Source: Avena insularis (lineage: Eukaryota > Streptophyta > Magnoliopsida > Poales > Poaceae). From it: a stretch of DNA of 64,000 nt. The translations under genes were made by a program, and so were the position numbers. Positions within the stretch are counted from its first letter, which is position 1. Each line of letters starts with the position of its first letter. The DNA lies in assembly GCA_023614405.1 (NCBI GenBank), contig CM042697.1, forward strand, positions 467,090,744-467,154,743, written 5' to 3'. Positions 24,441 through 36,299 of this stretch are shown in pieces. The notes below the pieces were generated by a model. That model was given only the letters and a program-made list of their open reading frames with translations, searched no databases and was not told the DNA's origin.

Positions 24441-25254
24441 TTTCGTTTTTTGCGAAAAATTCACCAGCATATATTGATAATGGGGAAGAACAATACAAAT
24501 AATCCCAAAAGTACTAAAAATTATAGATAGGCCTTTGGACCACCTAGCGGCGACTACAAGCACTCTAGCGAGCCGAAAACGTGTTGCTGTCCGAGCCCCT
24601 TCCTAGCCCCTTCCTAACTGGAGCCAGGTAAAGCCTATTGTAATAGACCTTATGTAGGACAAATAGGAACTTATCATGCTAAGGACCTAAAGAACTAACG
24701 CACAAAAGCAGTAACCATCACCAATGATGAGAGTCATAGATTGGAAAAGACAGACCTAGAACTACCAACAAAACCGTGTGGACCCTAGAAGATCTGCTGG
24801 ACACACAACTCCACGCACCTTCCACCAGTGCTAGGCATACGACCAGAGCCGAGATAGAGCGAGAAGGATCTTATTATGACTTCAAAACATCGTCGCCGCT
24901 TCACCATCTCTTGAAGAAAACACTGGAATTTCCTAATAAAGAAGAACGATAACCTTCTCGCCGGCGAGGGGCCATGGTCTGCCGCACCTCTAAGGCTCCC
25001 AAGGGTCACCGGAGGCAGGACGGATCAACATCTTCTCCGATGAGGGGACAGAAACCCTAGGTACAGATTGCCTTTTCTTTTCTCTCCCTGGCGGGTTGTA
25101 CCTGTTCGGTTTAGCTGGTACCGCGCGCCTGTCATATATGCCCTTTTGCATTTCTAAAATCAAATAAAAAATACAATCATAGTATAATACTTTGTAGACT
25201 AAAACTCGTATGCAAATTCTCACGTTCCAAGAAACGGGGTAACCTAACGACGTA
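24441..25254 (-). other. Possible LINE-related retroposon, minus strand
   Basis: On minus, the segment runs from an AAACCCTAG-containing GC-rich part (about 25060) to a tail reading GCTGGTGAATTTTTCGC followed by an A-rich tract (about 24470-24440). That resembles LINE-type 3' ends in Triticeae. No coding frame is supported. Boundaries are uncertain. Confidence 0.3.
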
Positions 25255-26442
25255 TCCTACTACATTTTTACTTGGCTACAGGCGGGCTAATTTCGACACC
25301 CAAGCCTTTTATGCGCCTCCAGAACTAGTATAACTTCGTGCCCATTGCCATTTTCGCCACATAAAGCTAATAATTAGCATGTAGCAATACCTTTTGTCTA
25401 GGCGGTGAAGCTGTAACGGAATGAGCTGGAGATCTCGGCATCTAGTAGCTAGCATGCATGCAATTGCAAAGTGATGTGGTATACCGAACCGGCAAAGTGG
25501 CGATCGAGATGTGGTACTAAACAATTCAGTTTTGCAAGCTAGCTAGATCGATCAGGCCGTTTGCACACGGCTGCTGCGCACGCGTTTTTCAGTTCGAGAA
25601 AAGTGACAAACTTTACATAAAGAGTAGCGCGCGTTCCATATCGGCTGGTCGCATCTGTCGTCCTCCTCGCGAATCGTAAAGCGGAGATCGATGGCTGCTT
25701 TCCTTAGCCACAGATCAAGTAGTGTAGTAGCTCTCTTCCGGCCGTACGTACAGCGTTCGAAAAGAATTTGTTTAACTCGTCCGCACGTACGCGTCGATAA
25801 TAGAGCGAGGGGCCGGCCTTGATGATTGATAAAGTAAAAGTAAGCTGGGGAAGGTGAATGTGATTCCAAACCAGACACGTGCGTGTGATGGAGCAGATAA
25901 ACTCGCGACGTACGTGTGGAAAAGTCAGCATCACGCAAATACGTATTTTCCCATTAGTTGCGGGCGAAATACGTATCTTGCTGAGGAAGACCGTACCAAT
26001 CGATCGATCCATGGAGGTAGCGAGCTCAAACCTAAAACTCTTCTAAATGGCAAAGTCGTACGTAGTACGTGCTTGTGGTTCCATCGAATCGAGCCAGACT
26101 TATCGCGTGACTTTACACGTAGAACTTACAAAAGTGGCGGTACGTCGTCACGGTTTATAAAATCTTACTTTTATTTCAGGTTTAACCGGCTGACACGTCG
26201 TCACGGTGGGCCCCGGCAGCACCACACGTCCTGTGCATGCATGCCAGCAGACGATCCGGTCCGATCAGTCGCCATCCGATTACGATCGAACGGCCTACTT
26301 GTGGCTCCACGCAGGGCAGCACGTACGCACAGTAGGCGCACTGTACGCGTGGACGCGCCGTACGTACGCTGATCGGTCGACGTAGGCCTTGGCCAAGTAG
26401 TCACTTGTCGTCTCGCCTGCTCGGGGCACCCACTGATTGATA

Positions 26443-26698
26443 CTCCCTCCGTTTCAAAATATAAGTGTTTTAGCCTTGTAAAATAAATGTATCTAGACTA
26501 TTTTTAGTACTCTTTTCGTGTCAAATAGATGTCTTAGATTTGTCAAAATTTGGTAAATTTAGACACGTTCATCGATAAATCTAAGACATCTATTTAGAAC
26601 GAAAGGAGTATATAGGTTCGCTTAAGTTTAAAGTGAATCCACACAATAAAACAAGTCTAAATATTTTTTTTTACAAACTTAAAACATCATAGAGGGAG
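26443..26698. mobile_element. Stowaway MITE (host of a nested MITE)
   Basis: The ends are CTCCCTCCGTTTCAAAATAT and the complement of CATAGAGGGAG, with TA on both sides (26441-26442, 26699-26700). It is split by the nested MITE at 26510-26608. Confidence 0.85.
26510..26608. mobile_element. Stowaway MITE nested inside another Stowaway MITE, 99 bp
   Basis: The ends are CTCTTTTCGTGTCAAATAGA and the complement of TCTATTTAGAACGAAAGGAG. TA flanks both sides (26508-26509, 26609-26610). Its arms contain GATGTCTTAGATTT and AAATCTAAGACATC, so it folds into a near-complete hairpin. Confidence 0.85.
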
Positions 26699-27439
26699 TA
26701 GTACGCATTATCTGAGCCACCACAGTGCTCAGATATTCCCTGGTTTTGTAATGGACTGTGCTCATTATCTGAGTCACCACAGTGATGAGTGGCGCCATGC
26801 ATCTGCTCCCATCACATCCTCCTTCAATTCGTCTCTGGCGGTACGATGGCAAGTTTCCGGCGCGGACACTGTAGGCGGCCATGATCACGGATGGCTGGAC
26901 CGCCGGCCAGGCCAGGTTTCGGCCGGAGGCGCATGCCACGGGATGCAACAATTTGGCCGGCTCTGAGCTCAACGTACTCATGAGGATCGGACGACAGTTC
27001 GGAGGGAGGGCAGGCATCATGCATGGGGCCGGCCCGCCATGCTGGTTGCATGTGCATGTGGCCAAATGGATCGGCAACGTGGCCGTATTCGGCGCCAGAA
27101 ATACAAATAAGCTCCGGCGCCGTGGCATCATTAGCTCCGGCGCGCCGATTCGATGCCTTCCTCTTTTACGCCGCCCGGCGATGGACGGAAGTGTCGTCAT
27201 CGATCACCTACGAGCGAGCGTCCAGCTTTTGTCTTATGTGGGCGGTTCGATCGGTTCGTCTCGATCGAGTGACAATCACCGCATCCACGCGCCGTCGGCG
27301 TGGGGAGATCCGATGGCACATATTGGAGAATGGAGATCGCAAGATGCATCTGCTCGACAACAAAGAAAACTGAAAAATATTGGAGATTGCAACATTATTT
27401 AGCTCGGTGCATTTTCTTTTTTTAAAGGAAAAATAAGTA

Positions 27440-27557
27440 CTCCTTCCGGCCCATATTAATTAACTTAGATTTGTCAAATTTTAGACGAACCTATCTACTA
27501 AGTATTGTCTAGATTCATCCAGATAAATTTAAGTTAATTAATATGGGCTGAAGGGAG
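27440..27557. mobile_element. Stowaway MITE, 118 bp
   Basis: The ends are CTCCTTCCGGCCCATATTAA and the complement of TTAATATGGGCTGAAGGGAG, with TA target duplication. It is absent at the matching place in unit 2 (about 42580). Its ends resemble those of the mariner-like element at 36230. Confidence 0.85.
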
Positions 27558-28189
27558 TAGTAAGAGGCTCTTAACCTTTTTAAAGGAAAAATAAGTACAA
27601 GAAAAAAATTCGAATTGGATAAAGAAGGAAACACAGAAGCCGTCGCGGCGTCATCTCGACGACCAGGAATTTCAAGAGCCTATTGCCGTAGCGCGCCGAA
27701 CTGAAAAACAGACAGCCGCAAAGTCTTGATCGGAGCTGTAGATGCTTGGCGGCTTCTCTTTTTCTTGATATGGTTCTGACCAGTTCAATGCAGGTAAAAG
27801 AAAAGGCTCCCTCGGTGTTTCTTGGTCGCTAACATGATTCAAATCCACTCCCCGGAAACTTTCGGGTTACACAGATTATCATATACTCCATTTACGATAT
27901 GTGCAAAAACTATTTTTCCAGATTTATTGGATACAGGACTATTGTGCACGAGTAAAATATAATATACTTTCATGTCGTAATTTGTCATACATTTTTTAAA
28001 AATAAGGTACAACATACTTTGGAATTTATTGAAAGAATAAAATTGTTTTTCTGCAATATAAAAGCTGTCTATGATATGATAGTTTAGGAATTTAGACGAG
28101 TCCTGAAATATTAAATAATAATCCAAGCAAATAGTTTGGAGGTAAGGAAGGCTGAACTAAGCAAATAGTTTGGAAAAAAATTACCAACT

Positions 28190-28800
28190 TTTTTTAACGA
28201 ACCGTAAGAAAAACTAGATGCCGCCTCTGGGCCTCCACCGTCGCTTGTAGAAGCAGCGACCAGGAAATCATCGACTTAGATCAAAACATGTCGACGACCA
28301 TGGTATCGAGAGATTGTCGTCCTGTTAAATCTAGTACCGAGAAGGACTATGAGATAATCCAAGATCCGGCCAGACAAAGATGGGGAACACCAAACTCGCA
28401 AGTTCCTAGATGAAGTTGTACCTGGCTGAGCTTCTTCAGGTGGTTGCAAACCTTCCAATACAATGCGACATCATCTGCACCACTGAACGTCACTTCCATA
28501 GATAAACCTTTAACATACTAGGCCTAATGCCTGAAGATCGACTCCAAACTCCAGCTCGTTGATGCTTCTTTGGGAAAGAACACCGATCTGGACGGGCTGA
28601 AAGATGTTTATTGCATAACCGCCAATGCTCCTACATCGGAGATGAAGAACTCAAAGAAACTCCGGGACCAGTCATCCAAAGGTTTCCCACCCTCGAGCCA
28701 TCCTAGCGTCCGGTGGAGGACAGGGAATAGCGGCGATGGTGTCGATAGCCAAGGATATGAACAAGTCGCCTTAGATTGCCTCCATTGAAGTCCTAGCTAG
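28190..28800 (-). other. Retroposon-like relic shared by units 1 and 2
   Basis: The sequence with GATGCCGCCTCTGGGCCTC and TGTTTATTGCAT recurs in unit 2 at 43450-43955, continuing at 50440-50600 after the copia insertion. In unit 2 its low end reads as a LINE-type tail on minus (GGCTTTATGCCTTTTCCATT). No coding frame is supported. It predates the segmental duplication. Confidence 0.4.
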
Positions 28801-28983
28801 GAAAACTTTAAAAAAAAATATACCAACTTGATATGATGGCGGCTAAATGAGGCTAGCTTCGGTGTGTTCTGGAAGAAAAAATGGTGCAGAAGAAATTATG
28901 TGACATTAATCCTGGGATGTGGGGATTAGCTAGGCACTAGGCAAGTAGGTAGAACCACATAAACATCCAATCAGTCACTGGTC

Positions 28984-29100
28984 ACTACAGCAAAACGATT
29001 TGTTGCCGGGTAGCAAAAACACGGCTATCATCCAAAAAAAATACTCGGCAAGGCTACAAGACAAATCAGGTTGTTACTGGATTTATTATAAATATGAGTT
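28984..29100. other. Possible CACTA-type terminus fragment
   Basis: CACTACAGCAAAACG followed by GCCGGGTAGC and CGGCAAGGC motifs looks like one end of a CACTA element. The same block is in unit 2 at about 50793. No opposite end was found, so this is at most a truncated fragment. Confidence 0.3.
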
Positions 29101-29239
29101 TTTGGCACTGTCAATATTATTATATTTTTTATACCATTATATATATATATATATTAGGCATACATGCCACCTCATAAAAACCTTCCGGTCCCCTTAGATA
29201 TCCTGGATAAGAAAAAAATATACGTATGAAACCTGCAGC

Positions 29240-30930
29240 CTTTAAATCAAAGTAGTTACATCATTCGTGAGCTTGCTAAGGATAAAGAGAGGGGGTTTCA
29301 TCGACCCAACTACAAGAATTTCCTAAACTAAAAGAAACCCTAGCAAGCTCATGAGCTACCTGATTTGCTTCCCTATTACAATGATCAATAGAAACATCAT
29401 CAAATCCTGACCATAAGATGTTGCAGTCATCATATATCGTCGCTGATGAAGTAGCAGAAAAAGCCCCCGTTGTTCATAGTATCCACCACCTGCATACAAT
29501 CAGTTTGTAGAATGAAATTGTTACTCCCGATATATTGTGCCAGGACTAGACCTTCTCGTAGAGCATAAGCCTCTGCCATCGGGGCATCCAACACATGAGG
29601 AAGAAACTTATGCGCCGCAGTAATACATTGTCCTATATAATCTCTAATGACTATACCAGTGGCACCTCTCCCTGTTTCCACATCAAAAGCTGCATCAACG
29701 TTAATCATCAGATTCCCCTCTGTTGGCTTCTTCCATCCTTGTATTTGTTTTGCTTTAGGTTTCTTAGCTGCAATCATATAGTTTTTTTGACAAAACAACT
29801 ATAGACATGGCCGACCGAGTCGGATTCTGAACCTTCTCCCCATGCACAAACTGTCGGCGCTCCCACCAGATGTACTAACCTGTAGTCAAGACGATTTGAG
29901 CAAAGCCAACATTATCAAGCATAGCAACCCGGTTACTTCTCATGATCATCTCTTCCAGTAAGACTGATCTCGATCGGTCTATATGTATCACTTCTTGTAT
30001 AGAATTCCCTAATCCAAGGCAGCGCCAAACCTCCTTTACCCTATCACATGTGAACAACATATGTTTCAGATCCTCACACCCTGCTGAACAAACAGGACAA
30101 CCGCCTTGATTGCCAATGTGTTTATTAGCCAGAATTCCTCGACATGGAATCATACCATGTAGAACTCTCCAACCAAAGATTTTAATTTTACTAGGGATCT
30201 CTAAGTTCCACATTTTTTTCCAAACTGGGTTATTAGCTCTCTCCGCAATATCTGCATTCCTTTCATGCCTCCCGAACTTGTACTCCCATTGACAATGGTA
30301 AGCAGATCTGATAGTAAAAGTCCCCGTTTTTGTATGATGCCAAGCCACAAAGTCTTCTCTACCCGGTATCAACGGAATTTGAAGTATCTGATAAACATCA
30401 ACAAGCCAGAATAAGCCCTCCACTAGCTCAACATCCTAGTTACCATCAACAGGATTGATCAGCTGACTTACCTGTGTGTATAGAATTGATCCCCTTGGCG
30501 TCATGATCTTCAAATTATGGTTGGACGGAATTCAATTATCCTCCCAAATATTTATTTGTGAGCCGTCCCCAACTCTCCAAATACACCCTTTTTTAAAGTC
30601 CCGACCCGCCAGTATACTCTGTCATGTGTATGAACTCCCGCTCTTCAATTTTGCATCTAAAATACGACCATCTGGATAATATTTAGCACGTAAAACCCTT
30701 GCACATAATGAGTCCGGTCCACTTAGCAGTCTTCACACCTGCTTTGCAAGCATCGCCAAATTGAAGCTTTGTAAATCTCTGAAACCCATTCCACCCTTAT
30801 CCTTTGGAAAACATAACTTCCACCACGCTTTCCAGTGCATATGTCTCTGCTCTTCACACCGGAGAAGAATTTGCCTAACCGTTCTCATCCCCCAACGGTA
30901 AGGTTGGTTACACATGACGAGAGAATCATC
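29240..30930 (-). pseudogene. LINE ORF2 C-terminal fragment (end of reverse transcriptase, zf-RVT, RNase H)
   Basis: On minus the frame begins inside the reverse-transcriptase C-terminal region ([36 protein letters not shown]). After a stop-containing linker it reaches a zf-RVT domain (30423-29875; VWKKMWNLEIPSKIKIFGWR, CPVCSAGCEDLKHMLFTCD). It ends with a plant LINE RNase H domain (29798 to about 29240; INVDAAFDVETGRGATGIV, PMAEAYALREGL, LQTDCMQVV, NREANQVAHELAR). The endonuclease and most of the reverse transcriptase are missing, as usual for 5'-truncated LINEs. Several stops make it dead. In unit 2 only the upstream tip (about 50945-50990) survives, so the LINE is older than the duplication and unit 2 later lost about 1.7 kb. 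Confidence 0.8.
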
Positions 30931-31263
30931 CATCTGCAGAAGTATGTAAAACGTTTTTAACAAATGGGGCTGCAACTCATCAGAGTCAATGCAGGTTGGT
31001 GGGCATGCATACACACACGTATGGGCATCAGTGTGCGTGCGTGTAAAAGAAACTACAATTGTGCATGGTAGGTAGAGAGCTGCAACTGGCAAGTTTCATC
31101 CACCGATTAGGACTCTATCAGAAGCAGTAGACACCTTGATTTAGTTATACTTAATTTAGGCTAAAACCTTCTTCCGCTCTGACCCCATGGAGGCAAATTT
31201 CCATTTGGAGCCTGGATGGATCATTAGCCCGGTCAAGTGATGCCAACATCACAGTCAGAATTA

Positions 31264-31433
31264 CTCCCTCCATTTTAAAATATAAGATGTTTTAGCTTTG
31301 TGAAACAAATGTATCTAGACTTGTTTTAGTATGTAGGTTCATTCATGTTTGGAGGAAATCTAGACACTAAAAAAAAGTCTAGATATATTTTCTTTACAAA
31401 TCTAAAACATCTTATATTTTAAAACGGAGGGAG
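31264..31433. mobile_element. Stowaway MITE, 170 bp
   Basis: The ends are CTCCCTCCATTTTAAAATAT and the complement of TATTTTAAAACGGAGGGAG, with TA duplication (31262-31263, 31434-31435). I see no trace in the matching part of unit 2 (about 51365). Confidence 0.9.
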
Positions 31434-31693
31434 TAGATACTACTGGAGTATTTCACAATTAATCACATCCCTGGCAATTTTCTCACTAGAAGAATACAAC
31501 ACGCACACATCTTTCTTGTCACCAACAGATCAACAGAACGCTCTCTGCTGACTTAACGCAAGGACAGTACTCGCTCGTTTCCGAATCACGAGTGTATACC
31601 ATGATATGAAAAATCAGTTCCCCCGTCTGAAAGTCCACTGTGAGCTGACATGGACCGTCCATAGTTTTTGTCACCTAAGAATACTCATATATA

Positions 31694-31863
31694 TTTCCTC
31701 TGTTTTAAATTATAAGATGTTTTAATTTTGTGAATCAAATGTATCTAGACCTATTTTAGTATATAGATTCACTCATGTTTGGAGTAAATCTACACACTAA
31801 AAAAAGTTTAGATATATTTCTTTACAAATCTAAAACATCTTATATTTTAAAAAACGGAGGGAG
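31694..31863. mobile_element. Stowaway MITE, about 170 bp
   Basis: This is the same subfamily as 31264-31433. The left end is degenerate (TTTCCTCTGTTTTAAAT); the right end reads AAAAAACGGAGGGAG. TA flanks both sides. It lies 260 bp from its relative. Confidence 0.85.
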
Positions 31864-33004
31864 TACATCTCTCCACCGGTGCTGTCCAATTGCAACTGTG
31901 TGTTGGCAAGCCTTGATCTGGCAATGGCGTTTTGATACTTTGATTATCTGGCAGGAGCGTGACTGACAGCGACTGTTACCTACGCGGGAGACCGGCTCGA
32001 CTGGTGTGCGTTTCAAGAAGGAAGACAGGGACCCTGATATTCTGTAGCTCAATCTCAAACAGTGCAATGACATGATCAATAAATCATGAGAAATCTATTG
32101 GAACGTGAACATTTATTGGAGTAATCTCGTTGATTCTTCAGGGAAAGAACAGAGGACACATATGGGAGCAGAAACCTGAAGCTGTCTGAATGAAGCAGAG
32201 CTCTGTCTAACTAGCAGATGTCCCCTGCATAATGAACGTGGCGCTCGTGTACCGATGAAAGCAATGCATTTATTGGTGGAAAGCCAGTTTCCGGCTAACC
32301 TAATTCTGTGATGATGTGAGACAGAGAGAGAGGTCACATCTATCTCTCCCCTGTTGTTTCTCTGAAGCAGAATTGTTCTTGCCCCATGTTGAGGTCATCT
32401 GGGGCTTAATTCGTCAAACAACAGCAAAGATTCCAGCAGTCCACCGTTTCTTGCGACCGCTAGGTTTCTAGGTTCCTGCTATGATTGGAAGACTTTGTGC
32501 ACCCGTGCAACAATATACAACAATATAATCAGGCAGCAGTCATAACCATTTGCAGCACTATCTCTCCTATGTGTGAATAGCAATTGGTGCTAGCCTCTTT
32601 AGGTACGTACTTAAAACTGCTGGCCCCATCAATTCGAGAAAATTATGGCAAATGATCTTTGTCAAGCATGACCATGATCTCACTGAATTTTTTTATGCCA
32701 AGAAGCTCTAGCTAGCAGACATCATAACTCGATTGAGGATAGTGCATATGATGTAATCAATTATCTGATGTGTTTACAAAACCAGCCACACGACACATGT
32801 TATTAGACTGATTGTACTAGTTTGTTTAGATTGATGGGGTATATTAGAGATAGAATCGGTATACAACGGTGTTTGTCCACTATACGTTGTATATGTCTTG
32901 TAAACTATATCATGTCGCATATATGTGGAGATCACATGTGTAGGGCATTGACCACAACACCGAAATCCTATTCTTTTACTGGGCTAACCTAATGGAGTGC
33001 GAAA

Positions 33005-34430
33005 TGTTATACTCGATACATGTAGGCTAGTTCCGATACATGCGTTTTATGCGCCACCCAAAACTGCATGTAGAAACGTGTGCTTCTCCTCCCCCGTGAG
33101 TTGCTTTGAGAGTCGTGCTCAGAAGGTCGGGGCCCTTCCGCGCCCTTCTCGCCGGAGTATCCGGTGGGAGGTGGCGGTGGAGGGTCGCCGAGGTAGTTGT
33201 AGGGCTTAGTTTCTTCGGCTTCTTGCCGGTAGTGGGCACTCTGCCCGGTAGGTGGAGCGGAGCTCTAGATCTCTCGGCGACCAGATCTAGAGGTTTTTAG
33301 GGTTCTTCCTCCTCTCTCTTCTGGCCCGATGGTCGACGCTGGAGACGCAGAGAAGAACAACCGCTTCCATCAATAAATCAAGGGTCGCGGGCGTTCTTTC
33401 GAGTGGTGGCTGCACGTTGTGGCTTTTCCTGGCCGGCCGTGGAGGCGAGGAGGAAGGGCATGGTGTTGCAGCTTGCAGTGATGTGGATCCTCTCCCGGCC
33501 GGCCGTGGTGGCGAGGAGGAGTGGAGAAGCTCAGCTGCGACCTCCTCGAGCAGGTCGTCCTGTCAAGGGGACAATTTTGGTGGAGCTCTTGGAGTGGGTA
33601 GATCGTCTCCTTCCTCTTCCAGGTCGCTGTGGTGGCGACTCAGCGGTGGATGGTGGGTTGGTTCTTCTTCCTCCTCGAGCTGTGCAGGTATCTGAAGCTA
33701 CGACGTGTGGAGTTCCCAAGCAAAGGTGACGACGCCGGAGCTATTCCTGGCTAGAGAGGCCACTCCACGCTCGAAGATCTTCGAGCCTTCCGTTGCATCA
33801 CGTTGGCGCACGCTCAAACCTCCGATGTGGAGGCCCTGTATGGAGCACCTCGTAGGACTCCCCCCAAGCGCCTCCAAGTGGTTTCGTCCCTGGCGTCGCT
33901 CTGGGGGCCGACGAGACATGCTCGCTGTCGACGACGGTGGAGAAGAAGCCGGTGGACCTGATCGCTTTTCTTCTTTTAGTTCTAGGGGCTTGTTTGCAAA
34001 TGTTGTGGTATTGCTTTTGTTGTTCCCCTCTTTTAGGGGTTTTTCTGTAATTTATACCCACCAACAAGTTTAATAGCAGCTTCTGGGGTCTTCGGACCCT
34101 ATCCCATTCAAAAAAAAAAACTACATGTACGTGTCCACAACCCATTTTCTCCACATAAAGCTAATACTCAACATGTAGCAATATCTTTTGTCCAGGTGAA
34201 GCTGGAACTGAATGGGCGAGCTGGAGATCTAGCTAGCACACAGTTGCAAAGCTGGAACCGAATGGGCGAGCTGGAGAAAAACGCCATGCCGCCCCCTTCC
34301 TTGAGGCGCGCATGGCTTTGCCGATGGCCCCTCTGGTGGCTGCGATGCAGAAGTGGCTTGTGAGAGGCCGCTAGTCCCCGAGTCTCTAAGAAAGGGCGAC
34401 ACCGGGGTCTGTTTAGAATTGTATTGTAGT
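33005..34430. repeat. Partial segmental duplication unit (unit start only), interrupted by a retroposon
   Basis: The left part (GGCTAGTTCCGATACATGCG) and right part (CACATAAAGCTAATACTC, GGGCGAGCTGGAG) match the beginnings of units 2 and 3. The copy ends at about 34280, with GAATGGGCGAGCTGGAG present twice (about 34211 and 34259). The stretch 34280-34430 is unassigned. Confidence 0.6.
33073..34116 (+). mobile_element. Poly-A retroposon, about 1.04 kb, with 13-bp target duplication
   Basis: The insert ends in a run of A and is flanked by AAAACTGCATGTA (33060-33072) and AAAACTACATGTA (34117-34129). Unit 3 has an uninterrupted site at about 51930 (AAAGCTACATGTA). The insert is GC-rich, with a 3' part reading CTTTTGTTGTTCCCCTC and TCTTCGGACCC before the tail. 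The long frames on both strands (for example 33403-33729) are GC-driven and have no recognised motif. It is probably a 5'-truncated or non-autonomous LINE-type copy; a processed host transcript is the alternative. Confidence 0.75.
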
Positions 34431-34431
34431 A

Positions 34432-34552
34432 CTCCCTCCGTCTAGAGATAACTAACTTGTGTTTATCTAGATTCAAATATATTTAAACACTAAAATGCTC
34501 GATACATTTGAATTTAGACAAAAACAAATCAGTTGTTTCTGGACAAAGAGAG
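34432..34552. mobile_element. Stowaway MITE, 121 bp
   Basis: The ends are CTCCCTCCGTCTAGAGATAA and the complement of TTTCTGGACAAAGAGAG, with TA on both sides. It sits exactly at the junction between the partial unit and unit 2. Confidence 0.85.
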
Positions 34553-35344
34553 TACTATATTTTTGCTTGGCTACAGGCAGGCTAATTTCGATACCCAAGC
34601 CTTTTATGCGCCGCCCAGAACTAGTACAAGTTCGTGCCCATAGCCATTTTGGCTACATATATCTAATACTCAGCATGTAGCAATATCTTTTGTCTAGGTG
34701 AAGCTAGCTGGAACAGAATGGGCGATCGAGCTGGAGATCTAGCTACCATGCATGCAAATGCAAAGTAAAGTGGTGCCGAACCGGCAAAGTGTCGATCGAG
34801 ATATCTTTGCCTAATCATTCAGTTTTGCAAGCTAGCTAGATCGTCGATCGGGCCGTTTGCACACGGCTGCTGCGCACGCGTTTTTCAGTTCGAGGAAAGT
34901 GATAAAACTTTACAGAAAGAGTACCGCGCGTTCCATATCGGCTGGTCGCGTATATGCCGTCCTCTTTGCGAATCGCAAAGCAGATATCGATGGCTGGTTT
35001 GCTTAGCCAGAGACCAAGTAGTGTAGTAGCAGATCTGGTTAAATAACTCTCTTCCGTACGTACAGATGAGTTCGAAAAGAATTTATTTAGTGCGCGTTGA
35101 TAGAGGCGGCCTTCATGATTGTTGATAAAGTAAAAGCATAGTGTGATTCCAAACCAGACACGTGCGTGTGATGGAGCAGATAAACTCTCGCGACGTGTGG
35201 AAAAGTCAGCATCAGGAAAATACGTATTTTTCCATTAGTTGCGGGCGAAATACGTATCTTCCTGTGGAAGACCAATCGATCAATCGATTGAGGGCAGAGA
35301 GCTCAAACCTATAACTCTTCTAAAAGGCAAAGTCATACCTAGTA

Positions 35345-35515
35345 CTTTCTCCGTTTTAAAATATACGATATTTTAGGTTTATAAAGAAAATGAATCTAGA
35401 CCTCTTTTAGTAAATATAGATTCATCTTAAAGTTGAGTCAACCTATATACTAAAATAAGTCTAAATATATTTGTTTCACAAAGCTAAAACATCTTATATT
35501 TTAAAACAGACGGAG
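35345..35515. mobile_element. Stowaway MITE, 171 bp
   Basis: The ends are CTTTCTCCGTTTTAAAATAT and the complement of ATTTTAAAACAGACGGAG, with TA duplication. Unit 1 has the empty site at about 26060. Confidence 0.9.
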
Positions 35516-36229
35516 TACTTACGTAGTTGTGGTTACATCGAAATCGAGCCAGACTTATCTGATGACTTTACACGTAGAACTTACAGAAGTGGTGGTACTA
35601 GGAGGATAAAATCTTACTTTTATTTCGGGGTTTAACCGGCTGACACGTCGTCATGCATGGTGGGCTGGCAGCCACGCCCGTCCCGTGCATGCATGCATGC
35701 CAGACGACCCGTCGCCATCGGATTACGATCGAACGGCCTACTTGTGGCTCCACGCAGGGCAGCACGTACGCACAGTAGGCGCACTGTACGCGTGGACGCG
35801 CCGTACGTACGCTGATCGGTCGACGTAGGCCTTGGCCAAGTAGTCACTTGTCGTCTTGCTTGCTCGCTCGGGACACGCACTGATTGATGCTATGATATTC
35901 CCTGGTTTTGTAATGGACTGTGCTCATTATCTTAGCCAGCACAGTGCGGCAGTGCCCCATGCATGCATATGCACCCATCATCACATCCTCGTTCTTTTTG
36001 TCTCTGGCGGTACTGGCGAGTTTTTCCGGCGGTCAGATCGTGAAAAGTACGTACGTGCTCTGGGGGAATGCCATGATCATGGACCGCCGGCCGGCCGGCC
36101 AGTCCAGGCTTCGGCCGGAGGCGCATGCCACGGGATGCAATTATTTGGCCGGCTCAGGATCGGACGACAGTTCGGAGGGAGGGCAGGCATCATGGGGCGC
36201 ATTCGGCGTCAGAAATACAAATACTGGTA

Positions 36230-36257
36230 CTCCCTCCGGCCCGAATTAACTGACGCG
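36230..36257. repeat. MLE terminal inverted repeat, left
   Basis: A 28-bp repeat with CTCCCTCC start, ending TGACGCG. It pairs with 42045-42072 with three mismatches. Confidence 0.9.
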
Positions 36258-36299
36258 CTGGTTATTTTATAAAAAAATCCCTATGTATTTCCCGATAAA

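Larger units (their letters stand above)
25255..33004. repeat. Segmental duplication unit 1 (non-coding)
   Basis: This unit aligns by eye, with indels, to unit 2 (34553-51884), and in part to unit 3 (51885-56390). Shared landmarks are CTTGGCTACAGGC at the start, ACACGTGCGTGTGATGG (25875), CATCATTAGCTCCGGCGCG (27124), GGCGGCTTCTCTTTTTCTTG (27748), a LINE-derived tail (28190-28800) and TTAGAGATAGAATC near the end. It carries its own MITEs and a LINE fragment. Open frames inside (for example 25854-26372, 26881-27402) are not conserved between units and have no motifs, so I call no gene. Confidence 0.75.

Noticed and set aside
25854..26372. 172-codon plus-strand ORF in duplication unit 1
   Set aside because: Not conserved in units 2 or 3, no domain.
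26679..27402. Overlapping 173-codon ORFs on both strands in unit 1
   Set aside because: Frames are broken in units 2 and 3 and show no recognisable protein; one overlaps a MITE edge.
33403..33729. GC-rich ORFs in the poly-A retroposon
   Set aside because: Open on several frames at once because of GC-rich repeats; no motif supports a retrogene.
35686..35702. Short GCATGCAT-type repeat as a CRISPR-like or satellite array
   Set aside because: Simple tetranucleotide run of a few units with no spacers; plant nuclear DNA.
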